Shown here piece by piece: positions 35,430 through 44,779 of a stretch of DNA of 64,000 nucleotides; position 1 is the stretch's first letter; each line of letters opens with the position of its first letter. The translations under genes and the position numbers were made by a program. The stretch spans positions 1-64,000 of the forward strand of contig JAJDDY010000041.1 of assembly GCA_029260075.1 (NCBI GenBank). The letters are read 5' to 3'. The stretch comes from Phycisphaerae bacterium (lineage in GTDB: Bacteria; Planctomycetota; Phycisphaerae; UBA1845). The notes under the pieces were generated by a model. It saw only the letters and a list, made by a program, of their open reading frames with translations. It was not told the DNA's origin and searched no databases.

Positions 35430-35856
35430 TGATGCAGTAATGAGTGATCGGACTATCGTGCGGTGACGGTAGGTTGCGCGGCCCGACGTGTCAAGCGGTT
35501 GTGGCGCGTGTGTCGATCTACGAGCGTGTTCACGAAGCGGTGCCTCGAACCGAGCCGCGACTGTCAGGGAGCGGTTTTCGCGCTTGAAACCGGACCGCCT
35601 CCTTACGGGCGCGGCTCGGAAGAAGACGTCCTAAACACGTTCCAAGCCGTGCCGTAGCGACGGTGAGTTCGGGCGGTCGACCTGATCCCCGATCGGGTCC
35701 GCTTCTGCGCAACGATGCTTGGTTGCCGCGGGCGATAACATCGTACTCTGTGGATTCTGGCATAGGGGTGTCACGTACCCGACCGCAAGTTGATCGCAGC
35801 ATGCGTCGATACACGTGCCGTACAACATCATCGAACGTATCGCTGGAGAGTCACCA
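35430..35856. repeat. Intergenic region with inverted repeat element
   Basis: An inverted repeat is formed by 35547-35579 (CGAACCGAGCCGCG and GGAGCGGTTTTCG) and 35592-35621 (CTCCTTACGGGCGCGGCTCGG). The same family occurs at about 165-202. It lies between the divergent polA and cheV genes. No gene is seen; the AGGAG-like site GGAG at 35844 belongs to cheV. Confidence 0.6.
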
Positions 35857-36789
35857 ATGAGCAACGCCACCGGGCATGCCATCCTGCTTGAATCTGGAAC
35901 GAACGAAGTGGAAGTGCTTGTGTTTGCGCTGCGCAAGCAGCGCTACGGTGTGAACGTCGCTAAGGTACGCGAGGTGATCGAGCCGCTCAACGTGACGGTG
36001 CTGCCGCAGTTGCACGATGCGGTTGCTGGAGTTTTTCAACTTCGTGACACTGTGACGCCGCTGATCGATTTGCAGCGCTGCCTTGGCCACGGGGATAATG
36101 ATCTGGCCAAAGGGAAGATCATGATCCTAGAGTTCAATGACGCCCGCGTTGGCTTTCTGGTCGACAGCGTCGAGCAAATCCATCGCGTCAGTTGGAGTAA
36201 GGTCACCGCGGTGCCGGATATCGATGGTCTGCGCGAGGCGCCGGTGACTTCCGTAGTACACATCGGCGACGATATGGTGTTGATGATCGACTTCGAGAAG
36301 CTGATGTTCGATGTTGGTGGTGTGGATCTCTTCGAACAAAGTGCGAAGTCCATCAGTTGCGACGAAGGTCGTGGCCACCAGCGTATTCTCATGGCCGAGG
36401 ATTCGCACGTAATGCAGATGCTCATTAAGAACAACCTTGCCAAGGCCGGATACGTCAACGTCGAAGTCTGCAACGATGGACAGGAAGCGTGGGAGCGGCT
36501 GGAAGCTGAACTGGCGACCGGAGTGTCACCGGTGTTCGACATGATTATCACCGACATCGAAATGCCACGCATCGACGGCCTGCACCTTACGCAGCGTATT
36601 AAGGAACACCCGCAACTCGGCAGTATTCCGGTGGTCATCTTCAGTTCGCTCGTGAGCATCGACAACCAAAAGAAATGCGAGGCTGTCGGCGCCAACGCAC
36701 AGATCACAAAACCCCAACTCGGTGAACTGGTCGATCTTTGTGATCGGCTTACCGGGATGACGAGTCAGCCTGCCGCCGCGCTGGCGTAG
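35857..36789 (+). CDS. cheV: CheV-type chemotaxis coupling protein
   Basis: 310 residues from ATG 35857, GGAG 9 bases upstream. A CheW domain (about 15-155: LVFALRKQRYGVNVAKVREVIEPLNVTVLP, VAGVFQLRDTVTPLIDL) is followed by a receiver domain (about 180-300: RILMAEDSHVMQMLIKNNL, with phosphoacceptor Asp in MIITDIEMPRIDG and Lys in ITKPQ). It couples chemoreceptors to CheA and adapts through phosphorylation. No other chemotaxis or flagellar gene is in the window. Confidence 0.93.
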   Translation: MSNATGHAILLESGTNEVEVLVFALRKQRYGVNVAKVREVIEPLNVTVLPQLHDAVAGVFQLRDTVTPLIDLQRCLGHGDNDLAKGKIMILEFNDARVGFLVDSVEQIHRVSWSKVTAVPDIDGLREAPVTSVVHIGDDMVLMIDFEKLMFDVGGVDLFEQSAKSISCDEGRGHQRILMAEDSHVMQMLIKNNLAKAGYVNVEVCNDGQEAWERLEAELATGVSPVFDMIITDIEMPRIDGLHLTQRIKEHPQLGSIPVVIFSSLVSIDNQKKCEAVGANAQITKPQLGELVDLCDRLTGMTSQPAAALA

Positions 36790-36882
36790 TAGGTTTCGGC
36801 TAGAGGCCTACCCATTCACGTATAGGGCAACGTCTACGTACCGCGCGCACCGTGCGTTTGCCGACGCCGCACGTACAGGGTG

Positions 36883-37061
36883 CGTTACACAATCGGCGGG
36901 CAGCTTTCAGAGCCCGAAGCGCCAGCGCCGGGTCTTGGGTGGTCAATCAAGCGTGCTGGGATCCGCTCGTTTGCGCTCGGGGTTCTGACAAGAACCACGG
37001 CGCAAACTGAATCCCGCACAGGTTCGATGATCCGCGAGCCGCCCCAAATGTCATGCACCCG
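36883..37061 (-). repeat. 179-bp dispersed repeat, copy 2
   Basis: Reverse complement of 11847-12025 over the full 179 bases with scattered substitutions. It lies between convergent cheV and the IPTL-CTERM-like gene, followed after about 77 bases by MITE-like copy e, so two different repeat families share one 410-base gap. Confidence 0.8.
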
Positions 37062-37137
37062 CAGTGTGGCTCCGATCTCTAGCCACGAACCTCGAAGCCG
37101 CGGATCCGCCCGCGACAACGGGCTACATCCGCATCCA

Positions 37138-37199
37138 AAGGGGGAAATCGCGAATGGATCACCGGCTGGGAGCCGGTGCCACACTCTTTCCACAGGCTG
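37138..37199 (-). repeat. MITE-like element, copy e (left part)
   Basis: On the minus strand CAGCCTGTGGAA begins at the base immediately after the stop codon of the IPTL-CTERM-like gene (TAA, 37202-37200). It is followed by GTGTGG and the hairpin CACCGGCTCCCAGCCGGTG, then GATCCATTCGCGATTTCCCCC. The right terminal repeat is not found, and the element probably grades into older sequence near 37080. Confidence 0.65.
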
Positions 37200-37808
37200 T
37201 TAGGGGCTGCTGTGCGCTCGCCGAAGGGCGTACGGGCTACGCCGAACCATGACTGTGCCTGCTGCAAGCGTCAAGAGCACGAGTGCGCCAAGGCCCCAGC
37301 TTGATACAGCGGGTACCGGTGCTGTCACTTCAAAGCTCGCCGAGCCGTTCAGCGTCTCGGTGTTGCCACCGAGTGTAAGTCCACTGATTCCGTCGATGCT
37401 GTTGTCGATGGCGACGACGTGATTTCCGGAAATCGTGTTGCTGGTCTTGATGGTCACTCGTCCGAGAACGACGGTTGTGCCCACGGATGATGCGTTGTTA
37501 CCGCCGACAAAGACGTCCTGTGCGTAGAAGCCGACGTCGCTTGACGGCGGGGTGGTGTTGGAAAACGCTGACGTCCAGTTGACGTCATACACAAACTGGA
37601 TATCCGTCGCGCTGTTGGATCCGATCACGACATCGGCTGCATCAAAGGACGCCAGCGAAGCGACCGAAACGGTGACTTCGAAGACCACGTCGGCACCACG
37701 CTCGACGATCACCGGACCGATAGGCGTGAACGTGGCGGTTGCTGCAAGGGCGGGTTGACAGACAAGGCCCAGCAGGACCAGGGCGGCTCGGTGTCTATTG
37801 GTGTTCAC
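37200..37808 (-). CDS. Secreted protein with IPTL-CTERM-like sorting tail
   Basis: 202 residues from GTG 37808 with AGGAG 10 bases upstream. It has a signal peptide (ALVLLGLVCQPALA), a beta-rich domain (ATFTPIGPVIVERGADVVFEV to about residue 160), and a C-terminal tail PAVSSWGLGALVLLTLAAG followed by RRSP and RR. The S-x-W-G-L-x-A-L then helix then Arg cluster fits IPTL-CTERM sorting signals that anchor proteins during export. The core domain is paralogous to that of the next gene (ADVVIGSN/ADIIIGAN, NW..AFSN, DVGFY.QDVFVGGNN), indicating duplication. Confidence 0.85.
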   Translation of the reverse strand: MNTNRHRAALVLLGLVCQPALAATATFTPIGPVIVERGADVVFEVTVSVASLASFDAADVVIGSNSATDIQFVYDVNWTSAFSNTTPPSSDVGFYAQDVFVGGNNASSVGTTVVLGRVTIKTSNTISGNHVVAIDNSIDGISGLTLGGNTETLNGSASFEVTAPVPAVSSWGLGALVLLTLAAGTVMVRRSPYALRRAHSSP

Positions 37809-37823
37809 AATTCCCGAACTCCT

Positions 37824-38594
37824 CTATTTGCAGTTAGTAAAACCCTTGGTGATTGCGGCGTGGTCTTGGACGTCCACGTCACCGTCACCGTTGAGGTCAA
37901 ATACGCGGCACGGAGGCGACACGGCGACACCCGGTCCGGACAGGCAGGTCAAGAACGGTTTGTGGTCAGCCAGGTCGACGTGCCCGTCGCAGTTCGCGTC
38001 CGCATCCACACACTCCACGGTGAACACGGATGAACCGAGTAGCATTTCCTGCACGCCTTCAAACGTCAAGTTGCTCGATCCCCCGTCGCTCTTGCTGTCG
38101 ACCTGGACAGTGTAGACGCCCGGGGCCATACACGTCGTCGACAGTGTGACCGTTCCCACGGTGGCTGTTGTGCCCACGGAATTGGGGTTGCTTCCGTTGT
38201 TGCCGCCGACGAAAACGTCTTGGTCGTAAAAACCGACGTCCGGCGTCACCGGTGATACGTTGCTGAAGGCGTTCCGCCAATTCTGGCTGTATACGAACGC
38301 TAGATCAGTGACGCCGTTCGCGCCGATGATGATGTCCGCGGTCGAGAACCCGCTAAGGTCGACGGTCGAAACGGCGAGGTCAAACGAAATCGGCGTTCCA
38401 GGTTGTACGCTCGTCGCACTATTCGGCGTAAACGTTGCCGACCCGCCCATGGCGACGGCGCTGATGGCTGCGACGGCGAGCACGCCGACGGTCGAGCGGG
38501 ACAGGGTTCGGCGGGACAAAGGCGCACACGTACACTGGCGTATTGCCGGCACGTCCTGTCCACACGGTCGAGAGGTCGGTTTGTTGCTATTCAT
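37824..38594 (-). CDS. Secreted cohesin-like/dockerin-type protein
   Basis: 256 residues from ATG 38594 (an in-frame start at 38642 is possible). A hydrophobic signal segment (TVGVLAVAAISAVAMG) precedes a beta-rich domain paralogous to the preceding secreted protein. The C-terminus has dockerin-like EF-hand repeats: DADANCDGHVDLADHKPFL and DLNGDGDVDVQDHAAI. Dockerin-like repeats bind calcium and may mediate attachment to other exported proteins. In contrast to its paralog it lacks an IPTL-CTERM tail. Confidence 0.85.
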   Translation of the reverse strand: MNSNKPTSRPCGQDVPAIRQCTCAPLSRRTLSRSTVGVLAVAAISAVAMGGSATFTPNSATSVQPGTPISFDLAVSTVDLSGFSTADIIIGANGVTDLAFVYSQNWRNAFSNVSPVTPDVGFYDQDVFVGGNNGSNPNSVGTTATVGTVTLSTTCMAPGVYTVQVDSKSDGGSSNLTFEGVQEMLLGSSVFTVECVDADANCDGHVDLADHKPFLTCLSGPGVAVSPPCRVFDLNGDGDVDVQDHAAITKGFTNCK

Positions 38595-38739
38595 TTCAGT
38601 GTCTCGGTTCGCTTCTTCCATTCGTTCCAAAACGTAAGGCAAGTTTCTGCTTCCCTCTGCTCATCGGAGCCCACTCGGCGCTGCACCGCCTGATCGCGAT
38701 GTCCAGCACGATGGTCGCGCCCCGCGCTTATCCCTCAAT

Positions 38740-41700
38740 CTAGTGTCCGCCTGGTTTGGGCACCACGAATGATGGAATGTTGCCGTTCATGAACCCGACG
38801 TCGTCGTTGAGGATCGTTCCATCTCCGTCAATGTCGCGGCGATCGTCATCACTGACGCTGAACGATGGAACGGCGGCGTTGATTACGCTTGCGTCTGTGT
38901 TCACAACAGAACCGTTGTTGTCGGCGTCGCCAACTTGCACAACGTAGTGCAGCTCAAAAGGTGATACGCCGAACCAGGCTCCGATTTGTCGAATCGCATA
39001 CCACCGACCATGGGCCAGGTTCGGCGGACCGGTGTCGACGATCTTCAGGATGCGCGGGTTGCCAACTAGGTCATTCTCGATCGTGAACGAGAAACCATTC
39101 GATACATCGTTGCCGAACGCACCGTTGGGCAGGAGCTCCTGGATCATTACGTCTCCCTGCGCGGGGGCGGTGATGTTCGAGTCAAACGTTAGGCGTGCGA
39201 CGTTGCCATTGGTTCGCCAGAGCGATTCGCCATGCGCAGGAGTCGCCGAAGTGACAAATGAACCGGGGGCGGCTGATAGATTCAGGCTGAAGACCTCGAT
39301 AACGTCGGGCTCGCTCGTGCCGCTTCCATCGATGACGAAGATTTGTTCTATGGTCCGAATGCCCAGCACATCGTGCAGGTTGTCGAGGTCCAGGTAGATC
39401 AGCTGCAACAGGACGTTGCCCAGCTGTCCGACGAGCATGTCGATGTCCGCACCCTGAAGCCCGCCGCTGAAACTGAGGAAGACGAATTCGCCGACCGCGA
39501 TGGGTGACTCGGGTTCGGTCGCGGCCACTTCCATGACCAATCCGAAGTCGTCGGAAAATCCCGTCCCGATCGAGCCGTCAAAGTCGTTCAGGTTCGTCTC
39601 GACGATGACCATCTCGAACGTGCGCGATGTCGTCGCGTTGGACAGACCGCTGCGAACGTTTCCGGTGACACCCTGAGCGTCGGCGAAGAACAGCAGTTCT
39701 GACGGCGAGAATGCGCCACCGAACGTCAGCGTATCGGGATTGTTGAACCTGCGGGCTTGCACACGGTTGACGACGACGCCGCAATTCACTCCGGGTGCCA
39801 GTGAGCTATCGTAGCTCGCTGCGCCGCTCTGCACCTCGCCCGAGTTGACAATCGTGTCGAAAAGGTCGAGTCGTCCGATCGGTCCGACGGGGTTGATCCA
39901 GTTCGTGCATTCTTCACCAGGCGCCGGAAGCTCGCGGGCCAACACCGTGCCCGGAACCGCGATATTCGCCAGCGGATTGAGCAGAGCCGTGCCGTTGCCT
40001 ACCGTTTCCACGGCAATGACCGGGGGACCGGCCGCCAGAAACGCACTAACGTCGGTTGTAAGAAACTCGTTGGCGACAGCAGGGTCGTCCATAACAGCTT
40101 GGATAGCCAGGAAAACGGTGGCTTGAAACGCCTGACCGCCGGCGTCGAGTCCCGTCGTCGGATCAATTATCGTGGCTGTTACGGTCACGGGTTGTGCTGC
40201 AACAATCGCACCGCCAACAGTCTTAGTGGCGGTCGCGGTGACGATTGCTGTCGCGACGCCGAGATGCGGCGCGGCCGCAGCGGGCGTCACAGCGACGGAT
40301 GGAAACGCGATGGCTTGTCCGGGTACGTTGGTCGCCGTGATTCCTGTTGAAAACGTAGCGATCGCCGAATTACTGGAAGTGCCTCCGGATACGGAAATGT
40401 CGATGCCCGCGAGGCCGCCGGTGTTGGCCGAGAAAAGTCCCGGTCGCCCGACGGTTTGGGAAAGCACCTGGAAGTGCTGCTCGATGTCTGAGGCCACACT
40501 CAGTTCAGGCTCGCTCGTGGTGAGCGCGACGACGCCGGGACTTGGAAAAAACGGTCCGTCGTTTCGAATAAGCCGGTATGCGGTCGTCGCATCCAGAAAC
40601 GCGTCGGGACAGGGGAACGTCGGGATGCATACGGTTGCGTCTTCTGAAGTCTTGGGCTGGTCGGGAAAGACTCGAGCATATCCGTTGCCGATTGTCGGCG
40701 TGATGCGCGTCTTGTCTTTCTCTGGTATCTGTGGGACAAGCGGACCGAAGGGACTGGTATCGGGCAGCACAGTCTGCAAATCCACGCAGTTGCTCGGCGT
40801 GTTTCCACACACCTGCAACGGCTGGTTTTCTATGCGAAACTGTTTGTCGTCGTTACCAGCTACTGCGTCCAGAAGCGACGTGACGCCGAGCACGGTGCCG
40901 GTGGCCAGGGACGGATCGGCGTTGGCGAGGTTGCCGCCAACATTGGCGGTGTCTTTGTCGTCGTAGAGTTCGACGTAGTTAAGGTCATCACGATTCACAA
41001 GCAGGTAAGCGTCGGAACCATTCTGTACCAAGCCGCTGTTGGCTTCGCTGGGTCGATGGATCAACGAGATCGCTGCGGGTACGGGGAAGTTCGTCGTGTC
41101 GCCGGCGCTGAAGTCCGCGCCGTTGATGGCGATGAAGTCGAACGGTCCGTCCGCGAGGATGCCCCCGTTGATGAGGCCGACGCGTGTGCTGGGTGTTCCG
41201 AGCAGGCCGGTTGGCGTGCCGATACAACGTTCAAGACTCACGCAGTTCTGTGCGGCCACGCTACACGGTGCGTTCGACACGTCGTCGCAGACGCCCAAGT
41301 CCGGGAACGCATAGTCCGCCCAACCCATCACCACGACGCCGTTCGCAGGGCGCGGTCGTGCGCCAGCGGTGATGCCGTTGATTGAGTTGAGGTCGTAGGT
41401 TGGCAGATCGATTCGGTAGTTGACCAACTCGACGCCGGAACTGGTCGCGTCGCCTTCGACGGAGTAGATCGCGAGATTCAGGTTGTCACAGTTCAGTCCA
41501 GAGCCCGTCAGCTGGGCGCACGTCGGCAGGTAGATTTCGATGAATTCCTGGTGCGCGTTTGTCGGATCTCTACCGATGGGGCCGTCGTTGCCACCAGGCG
41601 GATCGGTGTAGACTTCGGTGATTACTGGATGGTTGGGTACTTGGGCCGATGCGCGGGACGTCATCCCGCTGCTAATTGCTATCGCCAGGGCAATCGAGAG

Positions 41701-41745
41701 CGGCGCAATCGATCCACGCACCGTGGGCGTCCGACCTAAACACAT
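38740..41745 (-). CDS. Large secreted lamin-tail-like protein with dockerin-type C-terminus
   Basis: About 1001 residues from ATG 41745, with GGGGAAGAAG directly upstream; a longer frame to 42024 lacks a signal peptide. The signal peptide is SIAPLSIALAIAISSG plus ASAQ. A lamin-tail-like domain follows (VITEVYTDPPGGNDGPIG, HQEFIEIYLP), then several beta-rich sections of unknown family. The C-terminus has two calcium-loop repeats, VGDADNNGSVVNTDASVINAAVPSF and DIDGDGTILNDDVGFMNGNIPSF, dockerin-like with a repeated PSF. Exported; probably cell-surface. It is downstream of nothing obvious, but its strand matches the two preceding secreted-protein genes. Confidence 0.85.
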   Translation of the reverse strand: MCLGRTPTVRGSIAPLSIALAIAISSGMTSRASAQVPNHPVITEVYTDPPGGNDGPIGRDPTNAHQEFIEIYLPTCAQLTGSGLNCDNLNLAIYSVEGDATSSGVELVNYRIDLPTYDLNSINGITAGARPRPANGVVVMGWADYAFPDLGVCDDVSNAPCSVAAQNCVSLERCIGTPTGLLGTPSTRVGLINGGILADGPFDFIAINGADFSAGDTTNFPVPAAISLIHRPSEANSGLVQNGSDAYLLVNRDDLNYVELYDDKDTANVGGNLANADPSLATGTVLGVTSLLDAVAGNDDKQFRIENQPLQVCGNTPSNCVDLQTVLPDTSPFGPLVPQIPEKDKTRITPTIGNGYARVFPDQPKTSEDATVCIPTFPCPDAFLDATTAYRLIRNDGPFFPSPGVVALTTSEPELSVASDIEQHFQVLSQTVGRPGLFSANTGGLAGIDISVSGGTSSNSAIATFSTGITATNVPGQAIAFPSVAVTPAAAAPHLGVATAIVTATATKTVGGAIVAAQPVTVTATIIDPTTGLDAGGQAFQATVFLAIQAVMDDPAVANEFLTTDVSAFLAAGPPVIAVETVGNGTALLNPLANIAVPGTVLARELPAPGEECTNWINPVGPIGRLDLFDTIVNSGEVQSGAASYDSSLAPGVNCGVVVNRVQARRFNNPDTLTFGGAFSPSELLFFADAQGVTGNVRSGLSNATTSRTFEMVIVETNLNDFDGSIGTGFSDDFGLVMEVAATEPESPIAVGEFVFLSFSGGLQGADIDMLVGQLGNVLLQLIYLDLDNLHDVLGIRTIEQIFVIDGSGTSEPDVIEVFSLNLSAAPGSFVTSATPAHGESLWRTNGNVARLTFDSNITAPAQGDVMIQELLPNGAFGNDVSNGFSFTIENDLVGNPRILKIVDTGPPNLAHGRWYAIRQIGAWFGVSPFELHYVVQVGDADNNGSVVNTDASVINAAVPSFSVSDDDRRDIDGDGTILNDDVGFMNGNIPSFVVPKPGGH

Positions 41746-42282
41746 ACTTCTTCCCCTTGTGCCGTGATGCTCGCACCCCGTGTGCGATCGCGAGAACCAG
41801 CCGGCAACTGTCGTCATGAATCCAATGTAACCAGACGCCCTGGAACCCCTACGATTGCAAGTATCGTGCCACCGGTCGTCGCACGATATTAGGCGTATCA
41901 CAGCGGTTTGCCTACGTCCGATGGTGTTCTTACGCGGAATTGTTTCAAGGGAGCTTCTACCGGTCCTTGTTGTGGTGCGACCATAGTCACAGGTGTCGGA
42001 CCGATTGTGCGAGTATGGTCGCATCTTTCGTTATCGGCCGGTCGCGAGTCGTGGTCGAAAGTGAACGCCTGCCCCAGAACGACCCTTTTATCGATGCACA
42101 AGAAGAATCGGGTCTGGAACGCGGCGTGCATTAACTGCACCTGAGTCTTGGGTCCGGGTTCCGCAATCTGTTGCTTGACGTTCGCGGCGACGGGATTCTG
42201 AGGCTGTGTGTCGCCTACTTCGGCGGCGCGCGTTCGGCGGCGATCGGATTACCCGGTCGATTCGCTATGGGAAAGGGACGAG
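41746..42282. other. Divergent intergenic region before the glycan operon
   Basis: 537 bases. A 10-base inverted repeat TGCGACCATA (41976-41985) / TATGGTCGCA (42014-42023) could be an operator for the operon that starts at 42283. No gene or structured RNA recognised; the small frame at 41940-42134 is not protein-like. Confidence 0.35.
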
Positions 42283-43494
42283 ATGGTTCAGCGTGACGGA
42301 GCTAGACTGTATGCCTATTGCCACGACAGCGTGGGAATAGGTCATTTGGCACGTACGACGAATATTTGCCATCGAGTCAATCGCGACTTTCCTAGCGCCA
42401 GCTTCTTAATCGCTACGGGCACACCGTACGTGCCGTTGTTCGATGGGCTGGCGAGCGCGGATTACATCAAACTTCCCGCGTTGGAAAAGACGAAAGCGCA
42501 GACCTACCGGAGCAAGTTTTTCACGGCGCCGATTAGCCGGCTGATGCACTGCCGGCAGGAAATGTTGCGCCACAGCGTGGAATACTTCGATCCAACCATT
42601 GTTCTGGTGGACAAGGCGCCACTTGGCGTGTGCGGCGAATTCCTTCCGGCGCTCAGGTGGCTTCGGATCAATCGACCGAACACGAAAATAGTTTTTGGCA
42701 TGCGCGACATCGAGGACGCCCCGGAGCCGACGATTGATCAGTGGGCACGACTCGATGTAGTGAAACGGCTCGAGGATACGTTCGACGAAATCTGGGTCTA
42801 CGGCATGCGCGACGTGTTCGACGTCGTGCAGGAGTATCGCTTGCCGTCCGGTGTAGCGTCGAAGATCAAGTATACGGGCTACGTGGCTCCGGCGTCCGAG
42901 CCACGGGTTCCTTCTAAGCCGACCGCCGACGGTGCGAGTGAGTATGTCCTCGTCACCGTTGGCGGCGGCACGGATGGAGAGTCGTTGCTGCGATGTTATC
43001 TCGACGCCGCCGCCTCCCGTTTGTCTAGCGAGGGCATGCGCTCCGTAATCGTTGGTGGACCGGACTTGCCGGCTCACGTTGCCCATGAGCTACGCACCCG
43101 AGCCGCAGGCATTGATAAGGTTGAGTGGGTTGACTTTGATCCGAACATGGGGCGTACGATTCGAGATGCCACGGCTGTCGTGTCCATGGGAGGATACAAC
43201 ACGCTGTGTCAGATTGCCTCGCAAAACATGCCCGCACTGATCATTCCGCGCACAAAGCCGCGGATGGAACAAGCCATCCGCGCGAAGCTGTGGTCCGCGC
43301 GGGGTGTGGTCGAGGTGGCTGACGCTGCCGAGCTGACGCCGGCGATGCTCGCCGATCGGGTGTGTGCGTTGCTTCGCAACGAGCGTGGCGGCGTTGGCCA
43401 CGACCTCGATTTCACCGGTCTGGAGCGCGTCTCCAAGCGTTTTGAATCATTACTCGCGGCGGAGGGCGAATATGCGTCTTCTGTACGTTTGTAA
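42283..43494 (+). CDS. Glycosyltransferase of the GT28/MurG-like superfamily
   Basis: 403 residues from ATG 42283 with AGGGA about 7 bases upstream. The N-terminus (ARLYAYCHDSVGIGHLARTTNICHRV) fits COG4671 predicted glycosyltransferases (YSHDxxGxGHLRR). A C-terminal donor-binding half follows (VTVGGGTDGESLL, VVSMGGYNTLCQIASQNMPALIIPRTKPRMEQAIRA), as in GT-B fold MurG relatives. Donor and acceptor unknown. First gene of a ten-gene operon; the next gene overlaps it by 23 bases. Confidence 0.85.
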   Translation: MVQRDGARLYAYCHDSVGIGHLARTTNICHRVNRDFPSASFLIATGTPYVPLFDGLASADYIKLPALEKTKAQTYRSKFFTAPISRLMHCRQEMLRHSVEYFDPTIVLVDKAPLGVCGEFLPALRWLRINRPNTKIVFGMRDIEDAPEPTIDQWARLDVVKRLEDTFDEIWVYGMRDVFDVVQEYRLPSGVASKIKYTGYVAPASEPRVPSKPTADGASEYVLVTVGGGTDGESLLRCYLDAAASRLSSEGMRSVIVGGPDLPAHVAHELRTRAAGIDKVEWVDFDPNMGRTIRDATAVVSMGGYNTLCQIASQNMPALIIPRTKPRMEQAIRAKLWSARGVVEVADAAELTPAMLADRVCALLRNERGGVGHDLDFTGLERVSKRFESLLAAEGEYASSVRL

Positions 43495-44779
43495 TGATTT
43501 CGGAATTCCGCCGACGGGAACGAAGGGTGCTTCGGTTCACCTTCGAGCGATCACGCGTGCGCTGGTCGAGTTCGGGCACGATGTTGAGTTGCTAAGCCCC
43601 AAGGATGGACCGGGAGCGGATCATCCGGTTGGTTGCTTTTCTCTACCCGGGCGATCGCCCGCTAAGCAGGTCGCAGGCCGCCTGAAACGGTGGCTGTCCG
43701 ATCGCGGGCTTGATGAAGGTGTCGCTCGCGCGCTACGTCCGCTGTTGTTCAACGAGTGGGTCGACGACCAGACTTCCCAACACGATGATACGGATCGCCC
43801 GCGCCCGGATGCGGTGATCGAACGTCTTGCGATGTTCAGTCACGTGGGCATCGATCTTGCGGATCGCTTTGATGTGCCGCTTGTCGTCGAGGTGAACGCC
43901 CCGATAACACAGGAAGCGTGTACCTACCGCTCTTCGAGTTTGCAGACATTGGCCGCCGAGATCGAGCACCGAGTGTTGGAGCGTGCGGATGCATTGACGG
44001 TCGTGTCGGCTCAGCTTGCTGATCATATCGTGGCGCGGGGTATCGATCGGGGTAAGATTCACGTCGTACCCAACGGGGCGAACGCTTCCGTCTACGCCGA
44101 CTTGCCCCCTCGCGAGGTTTGCCGCGAAGCCCTCGGGCTCGATGGGCGTTTCGTTATCGGATTCGTCGGGAGTCTCAAGCCTTGGCACGGTGTGGACTTG
44201 CTGATCGAAGCCTTCGACGATTTCGTGAAGCGTGCGCCCGAGGCCACGCTCTTGATCGTCGGCACCGGTCCACAGGAGGGTCAGCTCAAGTCGCTTGTTG
44301 AGCGGTTGAATCTTACCCGTTCGGTTGTTTTTCATGGCGCTGTGGCGCACGACGACGTCCCTGCGTTGCTCCAAGCTGTAGATGTTGCGGTTGCACCGTT
44401 CCAACCGGTAAAAGATTTCTACTTTTCGCCCATCAAATTGTTTGAGTACATGGCGTCGGGCGCGTGCGTGATCGCTTCGAACCTCGGACAGATCGCCGAG
44501 GTTATCGTCGACGACGCCAATGGTTTGCTCTATGACGCCGGCGACGTTGTCCAATTGACCGCACTGTTGGATCGCGTACACACGTCGCAGGATTTACGCG
44601 ATCGCTTAGGGGCTGCCGGGTATGCGACCGTACACGATCGGTTCACATGGGCGCGGGCGGCGCGAGACACGATGGACGCCGTGGATACCGCAGTCCGACG
44701 GCGTGGTGTCCAACCCGACCGACGCACGGTCGAACCCGCCGGCATCTCCAAGCCTGCGGACTCGGTGACGCCGTCATGA
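43472..44779 (+). CDS. Glycosyltransferase family 4 protein
   Basis: 435 residues from ATG 43472, GGAGG 7 bases upstream. GT-B fold: N-terminal RLLYVCNDFGIPPTGTKGASVHLRAITRAL, C-terminal FVIGFVGSLKPWHGVDLLIEAF and the EX7E-type PIKLFEYMASGACVIASNLGQIAEVI (Glu residues at both ends). Retaining sugar transfer from a nucleotide donor is expected. Overlaps the previous gene (23 bases) and the next (ATGA, 4 bases). Confidence 0.92.
   Translation: MRLLYVCNDFGIPPTGTKGASVHLRAITRALVEFGHDVELLSPKDGPGADHPVGCFSLPGRSPAKQVAGRLKRWLSDRGLDEGVARALRPLLFNEWVDDQTSQHDDTDRPRPDAVIERLAMFSHVGIDLADRFDVPLVVEVNAPITQEACTYRSSSLQTLAAEIEHRVLERADALTVVSAQLADHIVARGIDRGKIHVVPNGANASVYADLPPREVCREALGLDGRFVIGFVGSLKPWHGVDLLIEAFDDFVKRAPEATLLIVGTGPQEGQLKSLVERLNLTRSVVFHGAVAHDDVPALLQAVDVAVAPFQPVKDFYFSPIKLFEYMASGACVIASNLGQIAEVIVDDANGLLYDAGDVVQLTALLDRVHTSQDLRDRLGAAGYATVHDRFTWARAARDTMDAVDTAVRRRGVQPDRRTVEPAGISKPADSVTPS

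Noticed and set aside
41746-42024. 93-residue N-terminal extension of the large secreted protein
   Set aside because: The signal peptide sits right after the internal ATG at 41745, which has its own purine-rich upstream site.
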